From Sporolactobacillus spathodeae (lineage in GTDB: Bacteria > Bacillota > Bacilli > Bacillales > Sporolactobacillaceae): a stretch of 64,000 nucleotides of DNA. The notes under the pieces were generated by a model, which saw nothing but the letters and a program-made list of their open reading frames with translations, was not told where the DNA came from and ran no database searches. Positions 29,354-39,126 of the stretch are shown here, piece after piece; the stretch's first letter is position 1, and the number at the start of each line of letters is the position of its first letter. The DNA lies in contig NZ_JAFBEV010000005.1 of the NCBI RefSeq assembly GCF_016908935.1, positions 62,001-126,000 on the forward strand. Reading direction: 5' to 3'. Made by a program: the position numbers and the translations under genes.

Positions 29354-29402
29354 AAAAAGGCGCAAACCATCCGATCTTGAAAAGATGCGAATATTTGCGC
29401 CT
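29354..29402 (-). terminator. Terminator after greA
   Basis: Minus-strand AGGCGCAAA and TTTGCGCCT arms around a 27-nt loop, followed by TTTTT. A second perfect palindrome CTCTTCTT-T-AAGAAGAG lies between it and the greA stop. The rest of 29051-29353 shows nothing I recognise. Confidence 0.75.
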
Positions 29403-29430
29403 GGCAACTCTTCTTTAAGAAGAGCAGCTA

Positions 29431-29901
29431 TTATTCAACTTTCAGGATTTTCACACGAATATCGCCGCCAGGCGTGCTGACACTGACTTCCTCGCCTACT
29501 GACAAACCAATCAGTCCTTTAGCCATTGGTGAATCGTTAGAGATTTTACCTGCGAACGGATCAGATTCAGCGCTACCGACAATCTGATACGTCTCTTCTT
29601 CTCCGTCAGGCAACTCTTTAAAGGTCACGGATTTACCGATTTTGACCACATCGGTTGTTTCGTCGTCCTCAATAATGACCGAATTGCGAATCATCTGTTC
29701 AAGTTGAAGAATTCGTGCTTCGACAAAAGCTTGTTCATCTTTTGCCGCATCATATTCCGAGTTTTCGGAAAGATCGCCAAAACCGCGAGCGATTTTGATA
29801 CGCTCGACAACCTCTTTACGTTTTTCTGTCTTTAAATATTCCAATTCTTGTTCCAGTTTCTCTTTTCCCTCAGCCGTCATATAGTGAAGCTTTTCTGACA
29901 T
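29431..29901 (-). CDS. greA: Transcription elongation factor GreA
   Basis: Rescues backtracked RNA polymerase by stimulating transcript cleavage. The 156-residue protein has the N-terminal coiled coil ([20 protein letters not shown]) with the catalytic acidic tip in [15 protein letters not shown]. The C-terminal FKBP-like domain ends [25 protein letters not shown] lies upstream of the ATG. It is 150 bp downstream of udk; that gap shows no gene. Confidence 0.98.
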   Translation of the reverse strand: MSEKLHYMTAEGKEKLEQELEYLKTEKRKEVVERIKIARGFGDLSENSEYDAAKDEQAFVEARILQLEQMIRNSVIIEDDETTDVVKIGKSVTFKELPDGEEETYQIVGSAESDPFAGKISNDSPMAKGLIGLSVGEEVSVSTPGGDIRVKILKVE

Positions 29902-30051
29902 GTGCCGTCACACTCCTGTTATGAATTTCTTTCTCGTTTATTCATTTAGATGCTTTCAATATTCGCCTACCGATGGCGATCTGAAAAATAAACCCATTGA
30001 TTGAAAAATAACCATTTAATGAACTTGTTTTTATTAGCCCGTCTAAAAAAC

Positions 30052-30696
30052 TTAATTTAGAGCGCGTTCATTCTCCTTAAGAATCGTTTGGATCTTAGTG
30101 ACCATCAGATCAATCGCAACCGTATTTTTGCCACCTTCCGGAATAATAATGTCCGCGTAACGCTTGGTCGGCTCAACAAAACGGAGGTGCATCGGTCGAA
30201 CGGCAGTTAAGTACTGATTAATCACTGATTCAACGCTTCTGCCGCGTTCATGTGTATCGCGCAGCAAACGACGGATGATTCGCAAATCTGAATCGGTATC
30301 AACAAAAACCTTTATATCCATCAGATTTCTTAATCGCTCGTCTTCGAGAATCAGAATGCCTTCAAGAATGACGACATCCTTTGGTTCGACGGGTACAATT
30401 TTATCAGATCTTGTATGTACTGTATAGTCATACACTGGTTTTTTTATCGGACGGAATTGAAGTAATTCCTTAATCTGCGCGATCAGAAGATCGGTGTCAA
30501 AGGCGAGCGGATGATCATAGTTGGTCAGGAGCCTTTCTTCAAAAGGCTTATCATCCTGCACTTTATAATAAGCATCCTGCTGAATCACAGCAATCGATTG
30601 ATTAGGAAAACTACGGTAGATTTCGCTTGTAACCGTCGTTTTGCCCGATCCTGATCCGCCCGCAACACCGATCACAATCGGTTTTTTTCTTGACAT
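30052..30696 (-). CDS. udk: Uridine kinase
   Basis: Phosphorylates uridine and cytidine in pyrimidine salvage. The 214 residues carry the P-loop [18 protein letters not shown], the QQDAYYK motif and [12 protein letters not shown]. The lid segment [13 protein letters not shown] and [24 protein letters not shown] follow. It lies 2 bp downstream of trmR, so it is co-transcribed. AGGAG precedes the ATG at 11 bp. Confidence 0.97.
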   Translation of the reverse strand: MSRKKPIVIGVAGGSGSGKTTVTSEIYRSFPNQSIAVIQQDAYYKVQDDKPFEERLLTNYDHPLAFDTDLLIAQIKELLQFRPIKKPVYDYTVHTRSDKIVPVEPKDVVILEGILILEDERLRNLMDIKVFVDTDSDLRIIRRLLRDTHERGRSVESVINQYLTAVRPMHLRFVEPTKRYADIIIPEGGKNTVAIDLMVTKIQTILKENERALN

Positions 30697-30698
30697 GG

Positions 30699-31367
30699 TT
30701 AACTATTCTCCTCTCCGACAGACTTTTTTGTACTGATCGCAAGGCCATCGCCAACTGTAAGAAATACGGTATCAAAGTCCGGCTGCTCCGTCAGAAAATG
30801 ATTATAGGCATCCACCTTATGAACCAGACGATTGAGTTGCTTTTTCTTGACAGCATCGATGTCATAAACAAGGCCGTGAAAGAACACATTATCGGTCAGA
30901 ATAATTCCACCGGGTTTCAGCAATCCGCTGTAGTTCTTGAAGAGCTTCTCATATTGCGCCTTGGCGGCGTCAATCACGATTAAATCGTAGGGTGCACCCT
31001 GCTGAACGGCTGCTGGCGTCTCAGTTGCATCGCCTTCAACAATCTGGATCGATGAAAGAAAACCAATTTTCTCAATATTTTCCTTTGCTTCGGCAATCAT
31101 CTGCGGATCGCGTTCAACTGTCGTGATCTGTGCAGCTTTACCTGCGGCAAGACGCATGCGAATGGCAGAATAACCGATCGCTGTTCCGAGTTCAAGAATC
31201 CGTTTTGCACCAATCCACCGGATCAACTGCTGCAAGAAAGCCATCGCGGAAGGCTGCATAATCGGTATATAGATTGCCTTAGCCTTCGCTTCCATTTTTT
31301 TCAGCAAATCATTCTCAGCAGGCGAAAAAGCAGCCGCGTACGCTGACAACTTTTCAAAATCAATCAA
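30699..31367 (-). CDS. trmR: TrmR, tRNA 5-hydroxyuridine methyltransferase
   Basis: SAM-dependent O-methyltransferase (YrrM) that makes 5-methoxyuridine at tRNA wobble position 34. The 222 residues align with the catechol-O-methyltransferase-like fold: [15 protein letters not shown] (motif I), [10 protein letters not shown], and the metal-binding segment [15 protein letters not shown] with [12 protein letters not shown]. The start is TTG at 31367, with AAAGGA upstream. In B. subtilis the U32-type proteins YrrN and YrrO, which make the hydroxyl substrate, lie between trmR and udk. Here they are absent and only 2 bp separate the genes. Confidence 0.9.
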   Translation of the reverse strand: MIDFEKLSAYAAAFSPAENDLLKKMEAKAKAIYIPIMQPSAMAFLQQLIRWIGAKRILELGTAIGYSAIRMRLAAGKAAQITTVERDPQMIAEAKENIEKIGFLSSIQIVEGDATETPAAVQQGAPYDLIVIDAAKAQYEKLFKNYSGLLKPGGIILTDNVFFHGLVYDIDAVKKKQLNRLVHKVDAYNHFLTEQPDFDTVFLTVGDGLAISTKKSVGEENS

Positions 31368-31394
31368 TCAGAGTCGTCCTTTCCAGACAAAAAA

Positions 31395-32495
31395 TTATTG
31401 ATTTGACCATTCATTCTGATACTTCTGCACGATCTTTTGATGCTCGGCGTAAGTGGCCGAATAATAGATCTTGCCGTTTGGCCGGGCATAGAAGAAAAGT
31501 GCCTGAGAATGAATCGGGTTCAGGACCGCCTGAATCGCGTCAACAGCCGGACTGCCAATCGGCCCAACCGGGAGTCCATCATGCGTGTATGTGTTGTAAG
31601 GATTGCTCTTTTTATAGTCCTTCCGAAAATCGTGGTGCGAATACGCTTCAACTTGCTTCTGTTCGCCATAAGCGACAGAAGGATCGGTCTGCAGACGCAT
31701 TTTTTTCTTCAACCGGTTATATAGGACGCCGGCTATCTTGCGTCTATCCTGAGTGCCGGGCGCCTCCTGCTCAACCATCGAGGCCATAGTCAGTATCCGG
31801 TGCACCGAGCCCAGCGAATTTCCAGCAATCTTACTGGAAAAAACGTGCAATGTTTTACCCGTCTGTTCGAGCATTGGATCAATCACTTGCTGAAGCGTCA
31901 GATGACCTTTTCCTTTTGTATAAGAATACGTACCTGGCGCTAGATAGCCTTCAAGCGGATAGCGAACGCCTTTGTTCAGAATCACTTTTGTTAAGAATGG
32001 GTATTTGTTCATAAAATGTTTTTGAACGTAATTCCGATCCGCCATCTGCTGCAGAACCTGCTGTTTGCTGCTGCCCGTGACTTCGGCAATTTTTGGCGCT
32101 ATTTCGGCAACCCACATGCCCTGACGGACGTCGATAACAAGCGTAATGCTGCGATGTGCGCCTGTCTTCAGATCATTAATGATCTTCCCAACAGACAGCG
32201 AACGGTCAAAGGTATACGTGCCGGAACGGTATGTATTCACATGATTCCAGCGGGCATAAAATTCAAACGCCCATGCACTACGAATCAGCTGCTTTTCCTC
32301 TAGTAGATGGGCAATATCACTAATCGTGGATCCATTCTTTATTTCTACCGTAACCGGTTGATGACTGCTTGGTTTCACTGGATCCAGTTCATGTCCATAA
32401 AATTTTGCAAAGCTCCAAGCGCTGATCGCCGCAAGGATGATCAGTGCCGCTGCAATCAACGCAGCTAGACGCCAACGAAATTTTTTCATTTTCAA
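31395..32495 (-). CDS. mltG: Endolytic murein transglycosylase MltG
   Basis: Membrane enzyme that cuts nascent peptidoglycan strands. About 366 residues: a short cytoplasmic tail, one transmembrane helix (WRLAALIAAALIILAAISAW), a LysM-like region (VEIKNGSTISDIAHLLEEKQL), and the YceG domain with the catalytic Glu in MASMVEQEA. The late motif PYNTYTHDGLPVGPIGSPA is conserved. GGGAG fits best with the TTG at 32495; the ATG at 32489, two codons later, is equally consistent with the protein. Confidence 0.95.
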   Translation of the reverse strand: MKMKKFRWRLAALIAAALIILAAISAWSFAKFYGHELDPVKPSSHQPVTVEIKNGSTISDIAHLLEEKQLIRSAWAFEFYARWNHVNTYRSGTYTFDRSLSVGKIINDLKTGAHRSITLVIDVRQGMWVAEIAPKIAEVTGSSKQQVLQQMADRNYVQKHFMNKYPFLTKVILNKGVRYPLEGYLAPGTYSYTKGKGHLTLQQVIDPMLEQTGKTLHVFSSKIAGNSLGSVHRILTMASMVEQEAPGTQDRRKIAGVLYNRLKKKMRLQTDPSVAYGEQKQVEAYSHHDFRKDYKKSNPYNTYTHDGLPVGPIGSPAVDAIQAVLNPIHSQALFFYARPNGKIYYSATYAEHQKIVQKYQNEWSNQ

Positions 32496-32594
32496 ACGAG
32501 ACGCTCCCTTCGCAGAGTACCTCAACAATTATACACTATGTTTTTCTTTTGTCTGATTTTTTTCGACATTTTTCCATCACGCATCGAAAAGCGT

Positions 32595-32626
32595 ATAAAA
32601 GAAAGAGCCCTGATGGCTCGGGCTCC
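32595..32626 (-). terminator. Terminator after yrzB
   Basis: Minus-strand GAGCCC / GGGCTC stem followed by TTTCTTTTAT. It starts 7 bp beyond the yrzB stop and separates the alaS-yrzB operon from mltG. Confidence 0.85.
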
Positions 32627-32632
32627 TTCAGT

Positions 32633-32959
32633 TTATTCCTCTTCCTCGTCGCTGAATGTGTTGATCATTTCTTCAACCATTTCCCATTCCTCATCTGTAT
32701 CAATTGGAAAGAGTTTGAAATCTTCGTCGCTTTCGCCTTCTTCATAGCGGAAGGCAAAAACTTCGTCTTCATCGTCTTCTAAATCCGTATCTTCATTCTC
32801 TTCGACGGGTTGGCAGACAACATAGGATTTGCCTGTCTCCGGAACATCGAAATAGAACAAAACGTCAAATAAATTTTCCTCGCCATCCATCGGAATAACG
32901 ATTCGTTCCTGCTCTTCATCACTCGGCAGGATAATTGGGTAATGCTTGTGATCGCTCAT
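32633..32959 (-). CDS. yrzB: YrzB-like protein (DUF1292)
   Basis: Acidic protein of 108 residues (ending TFSDEEEE) with the DUF1292 core ERIVIPMDGEENLFDVLFYFDV and KSYVVCQPVE. Function is unknown; it is conserved next to ruvX and ireB in Bacillota. The ATG at 32959 (MSDHKHYP) has GGAG 10 bp upstream; an upstream in-frame start at 32989 is not favoured. It overlaps the end of ruvX by 41 bp, so it is coupled. Confidence 0.9.
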   Translation of the reverse strand: MSDHKHYPIILPSDEEQERIVIPMDGEENLFDVLFYFDVPETGKSYVVCQPVEENEDTDLEDDEDEVFAFRYEEGESDEDFKLFPIDTDEEWEMVEEMINTFSDEEEE

Positions 32960-33389
32960 CTCTTTTTTGCTCCAATCTATTTTTATCAAGATAGCTTTGC
33001 AGGATTAATACTGCAGCTTCCTTATCAATAACCTGTTTTCTTTTCTTGCGACTGACATCTGCCGCAATCAGGATTCGCTCAGCTGCTGCTGTTGTCAGCC
33101 GTTCATCCCATAATTCCACTGTCTTGCCGGTTTTTCGGCGCAGACTCTTGGCAAATCCGCGCGATGCAGCCGCACGGGCAGATTCGCTGCCAATCAAGTC
33201 TCTCGGCAGGCCGACAACCATTTTATCGACTTCATACGCATCGATCAATTCTAGAAGGCGATTGAACAGCAAGTCTTTACGATGCTCAGCGTAGCGAATT
33301 GTCTCAATGCCTTGAGCAGTCAGGCCAAGCGGATCACTGATCGCGACGCCAACTGTGACTGATCCGAAGTCCAGACCCATCGTTCTCAT
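32919..33389 (-). CDS. ruvX: Holliday junction resolvase-like protein RuvX (YqgF family)
   Basis: RNase H-fold nuclease of the YqgF family, linked to 16S rRNA maturation and proposed to resolve Holliday junctions. The 156 residues show the conserved [19 protein letters not shown] start and [14 protein letters not shown]. The carboxylate-bearing [15 protein letters not shown] and [15 protein letters not shown] motifs follow. The ATG overlaps the ireB stop by 4 nt and the 3' end overlaps yrzB. Confidence 0.95.
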   Translation of the reverse strand: MRTMGLDFGSVTVGVAISDPLGLTAQGIETIRYAEHRKDLLFNRLLELIDAYEVDKMVVGLPRDLIGSESARAAASRGFAKSLRRKTGKTVELWDERLTTAAAERILIAADVSRKKRKQVIDKEAAVLILQSYLDKNRLEQKRDERSQALPNYPAE

Positions 33390-33643
33390 TCTTTATCCCA
33401 CTTTTTCTTCAGGTAGTAAGTCACCAATTCCTCAATAATTTCATCCCGCTCAATGCGACGAATCAATTTACGGGCCTCTTGATATCGAGGGATGTATGCT
33501 GGATCTCCCGAAATGAGATAGCCGACGATTTGATTAATCGGGTTATAACCCTTCTCTTCTAATGCGTCGAAAACTTGAAACAAAACCTCGCGGACGTTAT
33601 GCCGGTCCGGATCGCCGAAGTTGAACTTCATCGTTTTATCCAT
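33386..33643 (-). CDS. ireB: IreB family regulatory phosphoprotein (YrzL)
   Basis: Small protein known in enterococci as a substrate of the Ser/Thr kinase IreK that affects cephalosporin resistance. About 85 residues, [11 protein letters not shown] followed by [26 protein letters not shown], the family hallmark, and [22 protein letters not shown] prefer the ATG at 33643; two more in-frame ATG codons lie at 33652-33655, immediately after GGGGG. The order alaS-ireB-ruvX-yrzB is standard. Confidence 0.95.
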   Translation of the reverse strand: MDKTMKFNFGDPDRHNVREVLFQVFDALEEKGYNPINQIVGYLISGDPAYIPRYQEARKLIRRIERDEIIEELVTYYLKKKWDKE

Positions 33644-33730
33644 GTTCGCCATCATCCCCCAATATGCCCAGTATCTGTTCGATCAAAACGAATTTTCGTC
33701 AAAAAGTAGCGGTGTCTTATTCAATAGCAC

Positions 33731-36376
33731 TTAACCGACTGCGACTTTTTCAATCAACCCAGCGACACTATCAAGCGCGGCCCCGACTTTCTCTGGGTGG
33801 CGACCGCCAGCCTGAGCCATATCTGGACGGCCACCGCCACCACCGCCACAGACAGCAGCTACTTCTTTAACAATCTTGCCCGCATGGAAGCCTTTTTTCA
33901 TCAAATCGGGCGTAACTCCGGAAACGAGTTGCACTTTTTCGCCATCAACTGAAGCCAAAACAACAATCAGCGATTTAAAACGGTTTTTCAAACCATCGGC
34001 CATATTACGCAGCTGGTTCATATCCATTGTATCAACTTTTGCAGCAAGATAGGCGACATCACCGATTTTTTTCACCGCTTGCTCCAACTCGCCGCTCTTG
34101 GCACGGCTTAATTTCACCATTAATGCCTCGTTTTCCTTCTCAAGACTGCGGATTTGCTGCTGCAGCGATTCAACCCGTTCAGGCACTTGATCAGGCGTCA
34201 CTTTCAACTCGTGGCCAAGGTCCTTCAATTGCAGCTTGTCCTGAAGTAGTTTCTGATAAGCACTTTTGCCGGTCAGCGCTTCAATTCGCCGCGTGCCAGC
34301 GCCAATACCACTCTCGGAGACGATGGTAAACACGCCGATTTCCGCTGTATTGCGGACATGGCAACCACCGCACAATTCAAGGCTATATGTGCCGCTCTTC
34401 ACAAGACGGACAATCTTTCCATATTTTTCACCGAAAAGCGCCATCGCGCCAAGTGCCTTCGCTTCGTCAAGCGGCATTTCTGTCGTCGACACCGGCAATT
34501 GTTCCCAGATTTTTTCATTAACAATCTGTTCCACACGTTCAAGTTCCTCTTCAGTAACCTGTCCATAATGGGAAAAGTCAAAGCGCAGCCGATCAGGCGA
34601 GACATACGACCCGGCCTGATTGACATGCTTGCCAAGTGTATCTTTCAAAGCCTGATGCAAAAGGTGCGTTGCCGTGTGATTTTTTTGTGCCGAAAGCCTT
34701 GCCGGCTGATCGATGGCTGCGATCAGCTGATCGCCGACGCGAACAGTCCCCTCTTCCACTCGGCAAGTATGGAGATTTTGGCCATTTGGGGCTTTCTGTA
34801 CATCAAGAACGCGTAACACCGTTCCACCGCTAGTCAATGTCCCCTTATCGGCAACCTGGCCGCCACTTTCCGCATAAAACGGTGTGCGATCAAGGATCAG
34901 ACGCACTTCAGCGCCTGCTTCAGCGCTATCTGTCGTTTCATCGTCCTGAATTAATGCGATCACCTTTGCGTCTTCGACTGTAAACTGTGCGTAACCGACG
35001 AATTGGCTATTCGCCGTAATATTACGCAGGGTGTCGCTCTGCACCTGCATTGATTTCTGGTTACGCCGTGCGGCGCGCGCGCGCGTGCGCTGTTCATCGA
35101 GTTCGTGTTCAAATCCTTGTTGATCGATTTCCAACCTTTGAGCTTTGGCAAATTCTTCTGTCAGTTCAACAGGGAAGCCGAATGTGTCGTAAAGTTTGAA
35201 AACATCGCTACCGGACAGCGTCTTCTTGCCAGCGGTACGTGCCGCTTCGATTTGTTGCTTCAGAATCGCCATACCTTCATGGATGGTTTCCTGGAAACGC
35301 GCTTCTTCGGCGCGAATCACTTTTTCAACAAAATCAACTTTAGCCAACACTTCTGGATAATAGTCCTTCATAATCGTACCGACAATCGGTGCCAACTCAT
35401 AGAGGAATGGTTTGTTCAACCCTATATCCATCGCATAGCGGACGGCACGGCGAATCAAGCGACGGAGCACATAGCCGCGACCTTCATTCGAAGGCAGCGC
35501 GCCATCAGCGATTGCAAAGGTAACCGTGCGCGCATGGTCGGCAATCACTTTAAAGGCGGTATTCATATCGCCTTGTTTATAGGTGGTGCCTGACAAGTCT
35601 TCAATCTTATGGATAATCGGCAGGAATAGATCCGTGTCAAAATTTGTTTCCGCATCCTGGATCACACTGACCATGCGTTCCAAGCCCATCCCTGTATCAA
35701 TGTTCTTCTTCGGCAGCGGCGTATGGGTGCCGTCTGGATTATGGTTGAACTGAGAGAACACCAGATTCCAGATTTCTAGATAGCGCTCATTCTCACCGCC
35801 CGGATAAAGTTCAGGGTCATTCGCGTCGTCACCAAAAGCAGGTCCACGATCATAGAAAATTTCCGTATTCGGACCGCTCGGGCCTTCGCCGATATCCCAG
35901 AAATTATGTTCCAGTTTAATGATCCGATTATCCGGCAGCCCGATTGTATTATGCCAAAGATCATAGGCTTCATCGTCTTCCGGGTGAATCGTCACAGACA
36001 GTTTGTCCGGTTCAAAACCGATCCAATCGGGGCTCGTCAGGAATTCCCAGGCCCAACTGATGGCTTCTTTTTTGAAATAATCGCCAATCGAGAAATTGCC
36101 GAGCATTTCAAAAAATGTATGATGGCGTGCCGTATAGCCGACATTTTCAATATCGTTGGTCCGAATCGCCTTCTGCGCGTTGCAAATTCGCGGATTTGGC
36201 GACACAACGCGGCCGTCAAAATACTTTTTCAGAGTCGCGACACCACTATTAATCCAAAGTAACGATGGATCATCGACTGGAATCAATGACGCACTCGGCT
36301 CAATCGAATGCCCTTTTCCTTTGAAAAAATCCAAAAACATTTGCCTGACCTCAGATGAACTGAGCTGTTTCATCAT
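33731..36376 (-). CDS. alaS: Alanine-tRNA ligase
   Basis: Charges tRNA-Ala. The 881-residue protein begins with the class II catalytic core ([18 protein letters not shown]-like segment and [14 protein letters not shown]). It continues through the tRNA-recognition helices and the editing domain with the zinc-type motifs [11 protein letters not shown] and [14 protein letters not shown]1 C-terminal domain rich in Gly ([16 protein letters not shown]) closes it. Start ATGATG at 36376/36373 after GGGGG. A -10 box lies 33 bp upstream and no T-box leader is visible. Confidence 0.98.
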   Translation of the reverse strand: MMKQLSSSEVRQMFLDFFKGKGHSIEPSASLIPVDDPSLLWINSGVATLKKYFDGRVVSPNPRICNAQKAIRTNDIENVGYTARHHTFFEMLGNFSIGDYFKKEAISWAWEFLTSPDWIGFEPDKLSVTIHPEDDEAYDLWHNTIGLPDNRIIKLEHNFWDIGEGPSGPNTEIFYDRGPAFGDDANDPELYPGGENERYLEIWNLVFSQFNHNPDGTHTPLPKKNIDTGMGLERMVSVIQDAETNFDTDLFLPIIHKIEDLSGTTYKQGDMNTAFKVIADHARTVTFAIADGALPSNEGRGYVLRRLIRRAVRYAMDIGLNKPFLYELAPIVGTIMKDYYPEVLAKVDFVEKVIRAEEARFQETIHEGMAILKQQIEAARTAGKKTLSGSDVFKLYDTFGFPVELTEEFAKAQRLEIDQQGFEHELDEQRTRARAARRNQKSMQVQSDTLRNITANSQFVGYAQFTVEDAKVIALIQDDETTDSAEAGAEVRLILDRTPFYAESGGQVADKGTLTSGGTVLRVLDVQKAPNGQNLHTCRVEEGTVRVGDQLIAAIDQPARLSAQKNHTATHLLHQALKDTLGKHVNQAGSYVSPDRLRFDFSHYGQVTEEELERVEQIVNEKIWEQLPVSTTEMPLDEAKALGAMALFGEKYGKIVRLVKSGTYSLELCGGCHVRNTAEIGVFTIVSESGIGAGTRRIEALTGKSAYQKLLQDKLQLKDLGHELKVTPDQVPERVESLQQQIRSLEKENEALMVKLSRAKSGELEQAVKKIGDVAYLAAKVDTMDMNQLRNMADGLKNRFKSLIVVLASVDGEKVQLVSGVTPDLMKKGFHAGKIVKEVAAVCGGGGGGRPDMAQAGGRHPEKVGAALDSVAGLIEKVAVG

Positions 36377-36408
36377 TCAAACCCCCACTCATTTTGCAAA
36401 ACACTCTT

Positions 36409-36414
36409 ATTATA
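36409..36414 (-). promoter_or_regulatory. Candidate -10 box of alaS
   Basis: Minus-strand TATAAT 33 bp before the start codon; the -35 region is poor. The 5' leader would be too short for a T-box. The rest of the 36377-36620 stretch holds only a short shared sequence at about 36533-36590. Confidence 0.45.
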
Positions 36415-36618
36415 TCTTTTCATTGCTGATTAGAAAACTGAGTTTCACCAAGCGCGTAAACAGAAGAAACCTTTGTGAACCCTTGTCCGCTACTCCTTGA
36501 ATTTTAACATTCTTAAAGAAACAGAAAAAGTTGACTTAGCCAAGTTCCCCGAACGACGGCGAAGCCTTAGTTTTCCTTAAACTTCATTTCTTTGTTATCT
36601 TTATACTTTCTTAACGTA

Positions 36619-36657
36619 CAAAAAAGCTTTCATCCTATACCATGTAAGGACGAAAGC
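36619..36657 (-). terminator. Terminator after yrrI
   Basis: Minus-strand GCTTTCGTCCT / AGGATGAAAGC stem with a 10-nt loop, followed by six T. It lies 135 bp beyond the yrrI stop, after a stretch with further small stems. Confidence 0.88.
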
Positions 36658-36791
36658 ATCCCGCCTGAGCACTGCATTTCATGCCGTGAAAATGAAGAGA
36701 CATTTTCAGTAACCGAACCTTTGATCCGCCGAGAACGCATGATTTAGAAGGGATCAGCTGCCTTATACCTGCAACCCAACTCGTTTATCTG

Positions 36792-37907
36792 TTATTCTTT
36801 TTGTCTCGGTTTCATTATTCTGCCGTTATTATAGTTGAGTTGTCCCTTATTTGTCAATTCTTGGCGGCGTCCTGGCAAGTGATGAAAACACGTGCGGATG
36901 ACAATGAAACAAGGAATCGCGAGCAGCATGCCAATAATGCCAGCCAATTCACCGCCGATACCAAGCGAGAGCATGATATAAAGCGGATGAATATCCACAC
37001 TTTTCCCGACAACAAGCGGTTCGACGACATTGCTCTCAAGAAATTGAATGATAATAATTAGCAACAAGACGCCAAGCACGGCATAGAAAGATTGTGTGGT
37101 CGCAATCAGAACAGCCGGCGCCGCGCCGATAATCGGTCCGAAATAGGGAATCAAGTCGGTTGCGCCGATAAAAAAGCCGAAAACGATCGGATACGGGATT
37201 TTCAGCAACCATAAACCGATTGCGCCCATGATTGCTAGAATACCACAAACGGTCAATTGTCCGCGGATGTAATTGCCAATCGAAACATCCATTTCTTTGC
37301 ATAATCGCGCGGTCTGATCGCGCCATCGGCTAGGAATGAGATGAAGGATGCCGCGCAGAATACTGTCTGAATCTTTCAGAAAATAAAAAGCGAGAAACGG
37401 AATAATAAATAGGGTGAACAGCGAATGAATCAAGCCCGCGCACCAATCCATAATTCGTTCTGAAAGCATGACCATGCTGTGTCTGAGGCGAACCAGTGCC
37501 TTGTTCACTTGGTCATGAGCCGCTTCAGGGGTCGAGCCATAAACGTTATCGAGTGATTTCTGATAGATCTTTTCATATTTGGCAAAATGGTTGTCAAGCC
37601 CTCTAAGCTCATGAATCAACACCGGCAGGCCCTTATAGAGCAACAAAGCGATTGTGCCAAAAAAGACGAAGTAGATCAAAAGAATGGCAAGCGTCCGCTT
37701 CATCCCGAGGCGCTGCAGCCGAGCTACAATTGGATGCAGCAAATAGGCAATGATCGCAGCCGCAACAAAAGGAAACAAAACGCGGATCACAAATCCGGAA
37801 ATGACGCCGATCATCGGCAACAACCGATAAAAAAGATAGCCATTCAGAAAGAGAAGCAGGATAATGCTCAGAATTTTAATCCATTGTATCGCAGGCCATT
37901 TACGCAT
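36792..37907 (-). CDS. yrrI: AI-2E family transporter
   Basis: Polytopic membrane protein of 371 residues in the AI-2E/TqsA (UPF0118) family. It has about eight hydrophobic segments: two at the N-terminus, a cytoplasmic helical region (about 110-165), then the C-terminal core with IPFLAFYFLKDSD, GYIRGQL-like NYIRGQLTVCG and the DLIPYFGPIIGA motif. The substrate cannot be assigned; the family includes autoinducer exporters and Na+/H+ antiporters. The ATG at 37907 follows GGAGGGG; an in-frame start 45 bp up lacks a site. Confidence 0.9.
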   Translation of the reverse strand: MRKWPAIQWIKILSIILLLFLNGYLFYRLLPMIGVISGFVIRVLFPFVAAAIIAYLLHPIVARLQRLGMKRTLAILLIYFVFFGTIALLLYKGLPVLIHELRGLDNHFAKYEKIYQKSLDNVYGSTPEAAHDQVNKALVRLRHSMVMLSERIMDWCAGLIHSLFTLFIIPFLAFYFLKDSDSILRGILHLIPSRWRDQTARLCKEMDVSIGNYIRGQLTVCGILAIMGAIGLWLLKIPYPIVFGFFIGATDLIPYFGPIIGAAPAVLIATTQSFYAVLGVLLLIIIIQFLESNVVEPLVVGKSVDIHPLYIMLSLGIGGELAGIIGMLLAIPCFIVIRTCFHHLPGRRQELTNKGQLNYNNGRIMKPRQKE

Positions 37908-38025
37908 CGGCAACCCCTCCACGATTAGTCTGCCCACGGCTGAAACATTCATTAGAACTTGGAAAAGTTGATCGCTTCGTTAGACAAAAGTCGATCAACA
38001 AACTGCTGTTTCGTTGGAGGAAGCA

Positions 38026-38223
38026 TCAGAAACCGTTTGCTTTCGCCTCTCGCTGCGTATCGTCGAATAGATCATCGAGTGAAGTCAATGTTCCGTCTTC
38101 CTCTACCTGGCTCAATAATAATTTATCATTCTCAAGTGTCAGTTCAATACAACAATTCCAACAATAAAACTGGTTGGTGCTAATTTTACCAATATTTTTG
38201 CTTGCACAATTCGGGCAATGCAT
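38026..38223 (-). CDS. Small zinc-ribbon protein, 65 aa
   Basis: Protein with a four-cysteine zinc ribbon, MHCPNCASKNIGKI then YCWNCCIEL (CxxC ... CxxC, with an extra adjacent Cys), followed by an acidic tail (SLDDLFDDTQ). Family not identified. A good GAGGTG precedes the ATG at 38223. It lies 118 bp upstream of yrrI on the same strand and may share its transcript. Such ribbons often bind nucleic acid or partner proteins, but no role is shown here. Confidence 0.7.
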   Translation of the reverse strand: MHCPNCASKNIGKISTNQFYCWNCCIELTLENDKLLLSQVEEDGTLTSLDDLFDDTQREAKANGF

Positions 38224-38368
38224 GACTTACACCTCATCTTCTGTTCAAGTATTAATTGCATCATTGCCCGATTCATCATCGATTTATACCTGTCAATTTG
38301 TTTATTAGATCCGATGCTCGCTCCATTTCAGAAAAACTTGGCATAGCAAATCCTTTTTCAACAATTGG

Positions 38369-38440
38369 GCTTCGGTTGCTCGCTTGACGCGGGCGCACCT
38401 TTTCATGCATCCGTCTGACTGCCTTCAGACAGGCAGTCTA
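38369..38440 (+). repeat. Degenerate interspersed repeat
   Basis: Head TTGCTCGCTTGACGCGGGCGC is followed by a rearranged inner part (CTGCCTTCAGACAGGCAG hairpin). It lies in the divergent gap between the zinc-ribbon gene and the plus-strand membrane gene. The gap 38224-38543 also holds the promoter at 38490-38520. Confidence 0.6.
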
Positions 38441-38489
38441 TGGTAAACTTAAAGAAAGCATAAAGTCAGTCATTGATGACCCTGTTCTG

Positions 38490-38520
38490 TTGACTTTTCG
38501 TGTGTGGCAAACAATATAAT
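38490..38520 (+). promoter_or_regulatory. Promoter of the 38544 membrane-protein gene
   Basis: TTGACT and a consensus TATAAT with a 19-bp spacer, slightly long, 24 bp before the start codon. Confidence 0.55.
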
Positions 38521-38543
38521 CCGCACCTTGGAGGAGGCAACGA

Positions 38544-38831
38544 ATGATAAAATCCTTTGTGGCTTTGCTGCTACTTTATTGTTTTGTGAATCTTTTGGCG
38601 CTCGTTATTTATTATCCGGCCACGATACTTGCTGCGTTCTCAACGGATAGTGTTGGTATCACCGCCATCACCTATGTTTTGGCCTATTCTCCGCTGCTTC
38701 TGGTCAATGCTCTTGTCTTTCTCATTAGCCTGCGGATCAGGAGAATAAAACTTCGCCGATTGGTTAAACTACTCTTCTTCCTCTGCTTTACAATTCTCTT
38801 CGTCACAGGCTACACGCTGTATATCTTCTGA
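38544..38831 (+). CDS. Hypothetical membrane protein, 95 aa
   Basis: Unrecognised protein with three hydrophobic segments: about residues 4-31 (long, starts at the N-terminus), 40-62 and 73-94. A short basic loop (RIRRIKLRRLVK, about residues 63-74) would face the cytoplasm. GGAGGAGG precedes the ATG and a promoter is visible, so it looks like a real monocistronic gene. It converges on dynA. No function can be given. Confidence 0.65.
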   Translation: MIKSFVALLLLYCFVNLLALVIYYPATILAAFSTDSVGITAITYVLAYSPLLLVNALVFLISLRIRRIKLRRLVKLLFFLCFTILFVTGYTLYIF

Positions 38832-38923
38832 AAGAAATGGCAAAGCCTTAGCGTGTCTTATTCTTAATCCCTCTGAAATCTTTTAATTCTAAACTTTGCG
38901 TAGCCAAATCCTTTTCAAGCAAT

Positions 38924-39040
38924 CTGCTCCTGCTACTTGCATTGACTTGTCGCGGGCGCACCCGAGCCTCCTCGGAAAGGCTAGAATCTGCGAAGCCCGT
39001 CTGTTATGCTGTTCCCGCAGACGTTTCACACATTGCCTTT
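38924..39040 (+). repeat. Interspersed structured repeat, diverged full copy
   Basis: Head TTGACTTGTCGCGGGCGC, central hairpin AGCCTCCTCGGAAAGGCT and right arm TGTTCCCGCAGACGTTTCAC are recognisable with several substitutions. It lies between the convergent 38544 gene and dynA. Confidence 0.75.
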
Positions 39041-39079
39041 GGTAAAAAAAACAATATGAAACGAAACATAGTTTTCCAT

Positions 39080-39125
39080 AAAAAAGGTGTCGAAAGTCAG
39101 TTGTATCGACCTTAGACACCTTTTC
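39080..39125 (-). terminator. Terminator after dynA
   Basis: Minus-strand AAAAGGTGTC and GACACCTTTTTT arms with an inner imperfect stem, directly at the dynA stop codon. Confidence 0.88.
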
Positions 39126-39126
39126 T

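Noticed and set aside
36377-36791. T-box riboswitch for alaS
   Set aside because: No T-box core (TGGNACCGCG) or typical specifier stem was found on the minus strand.
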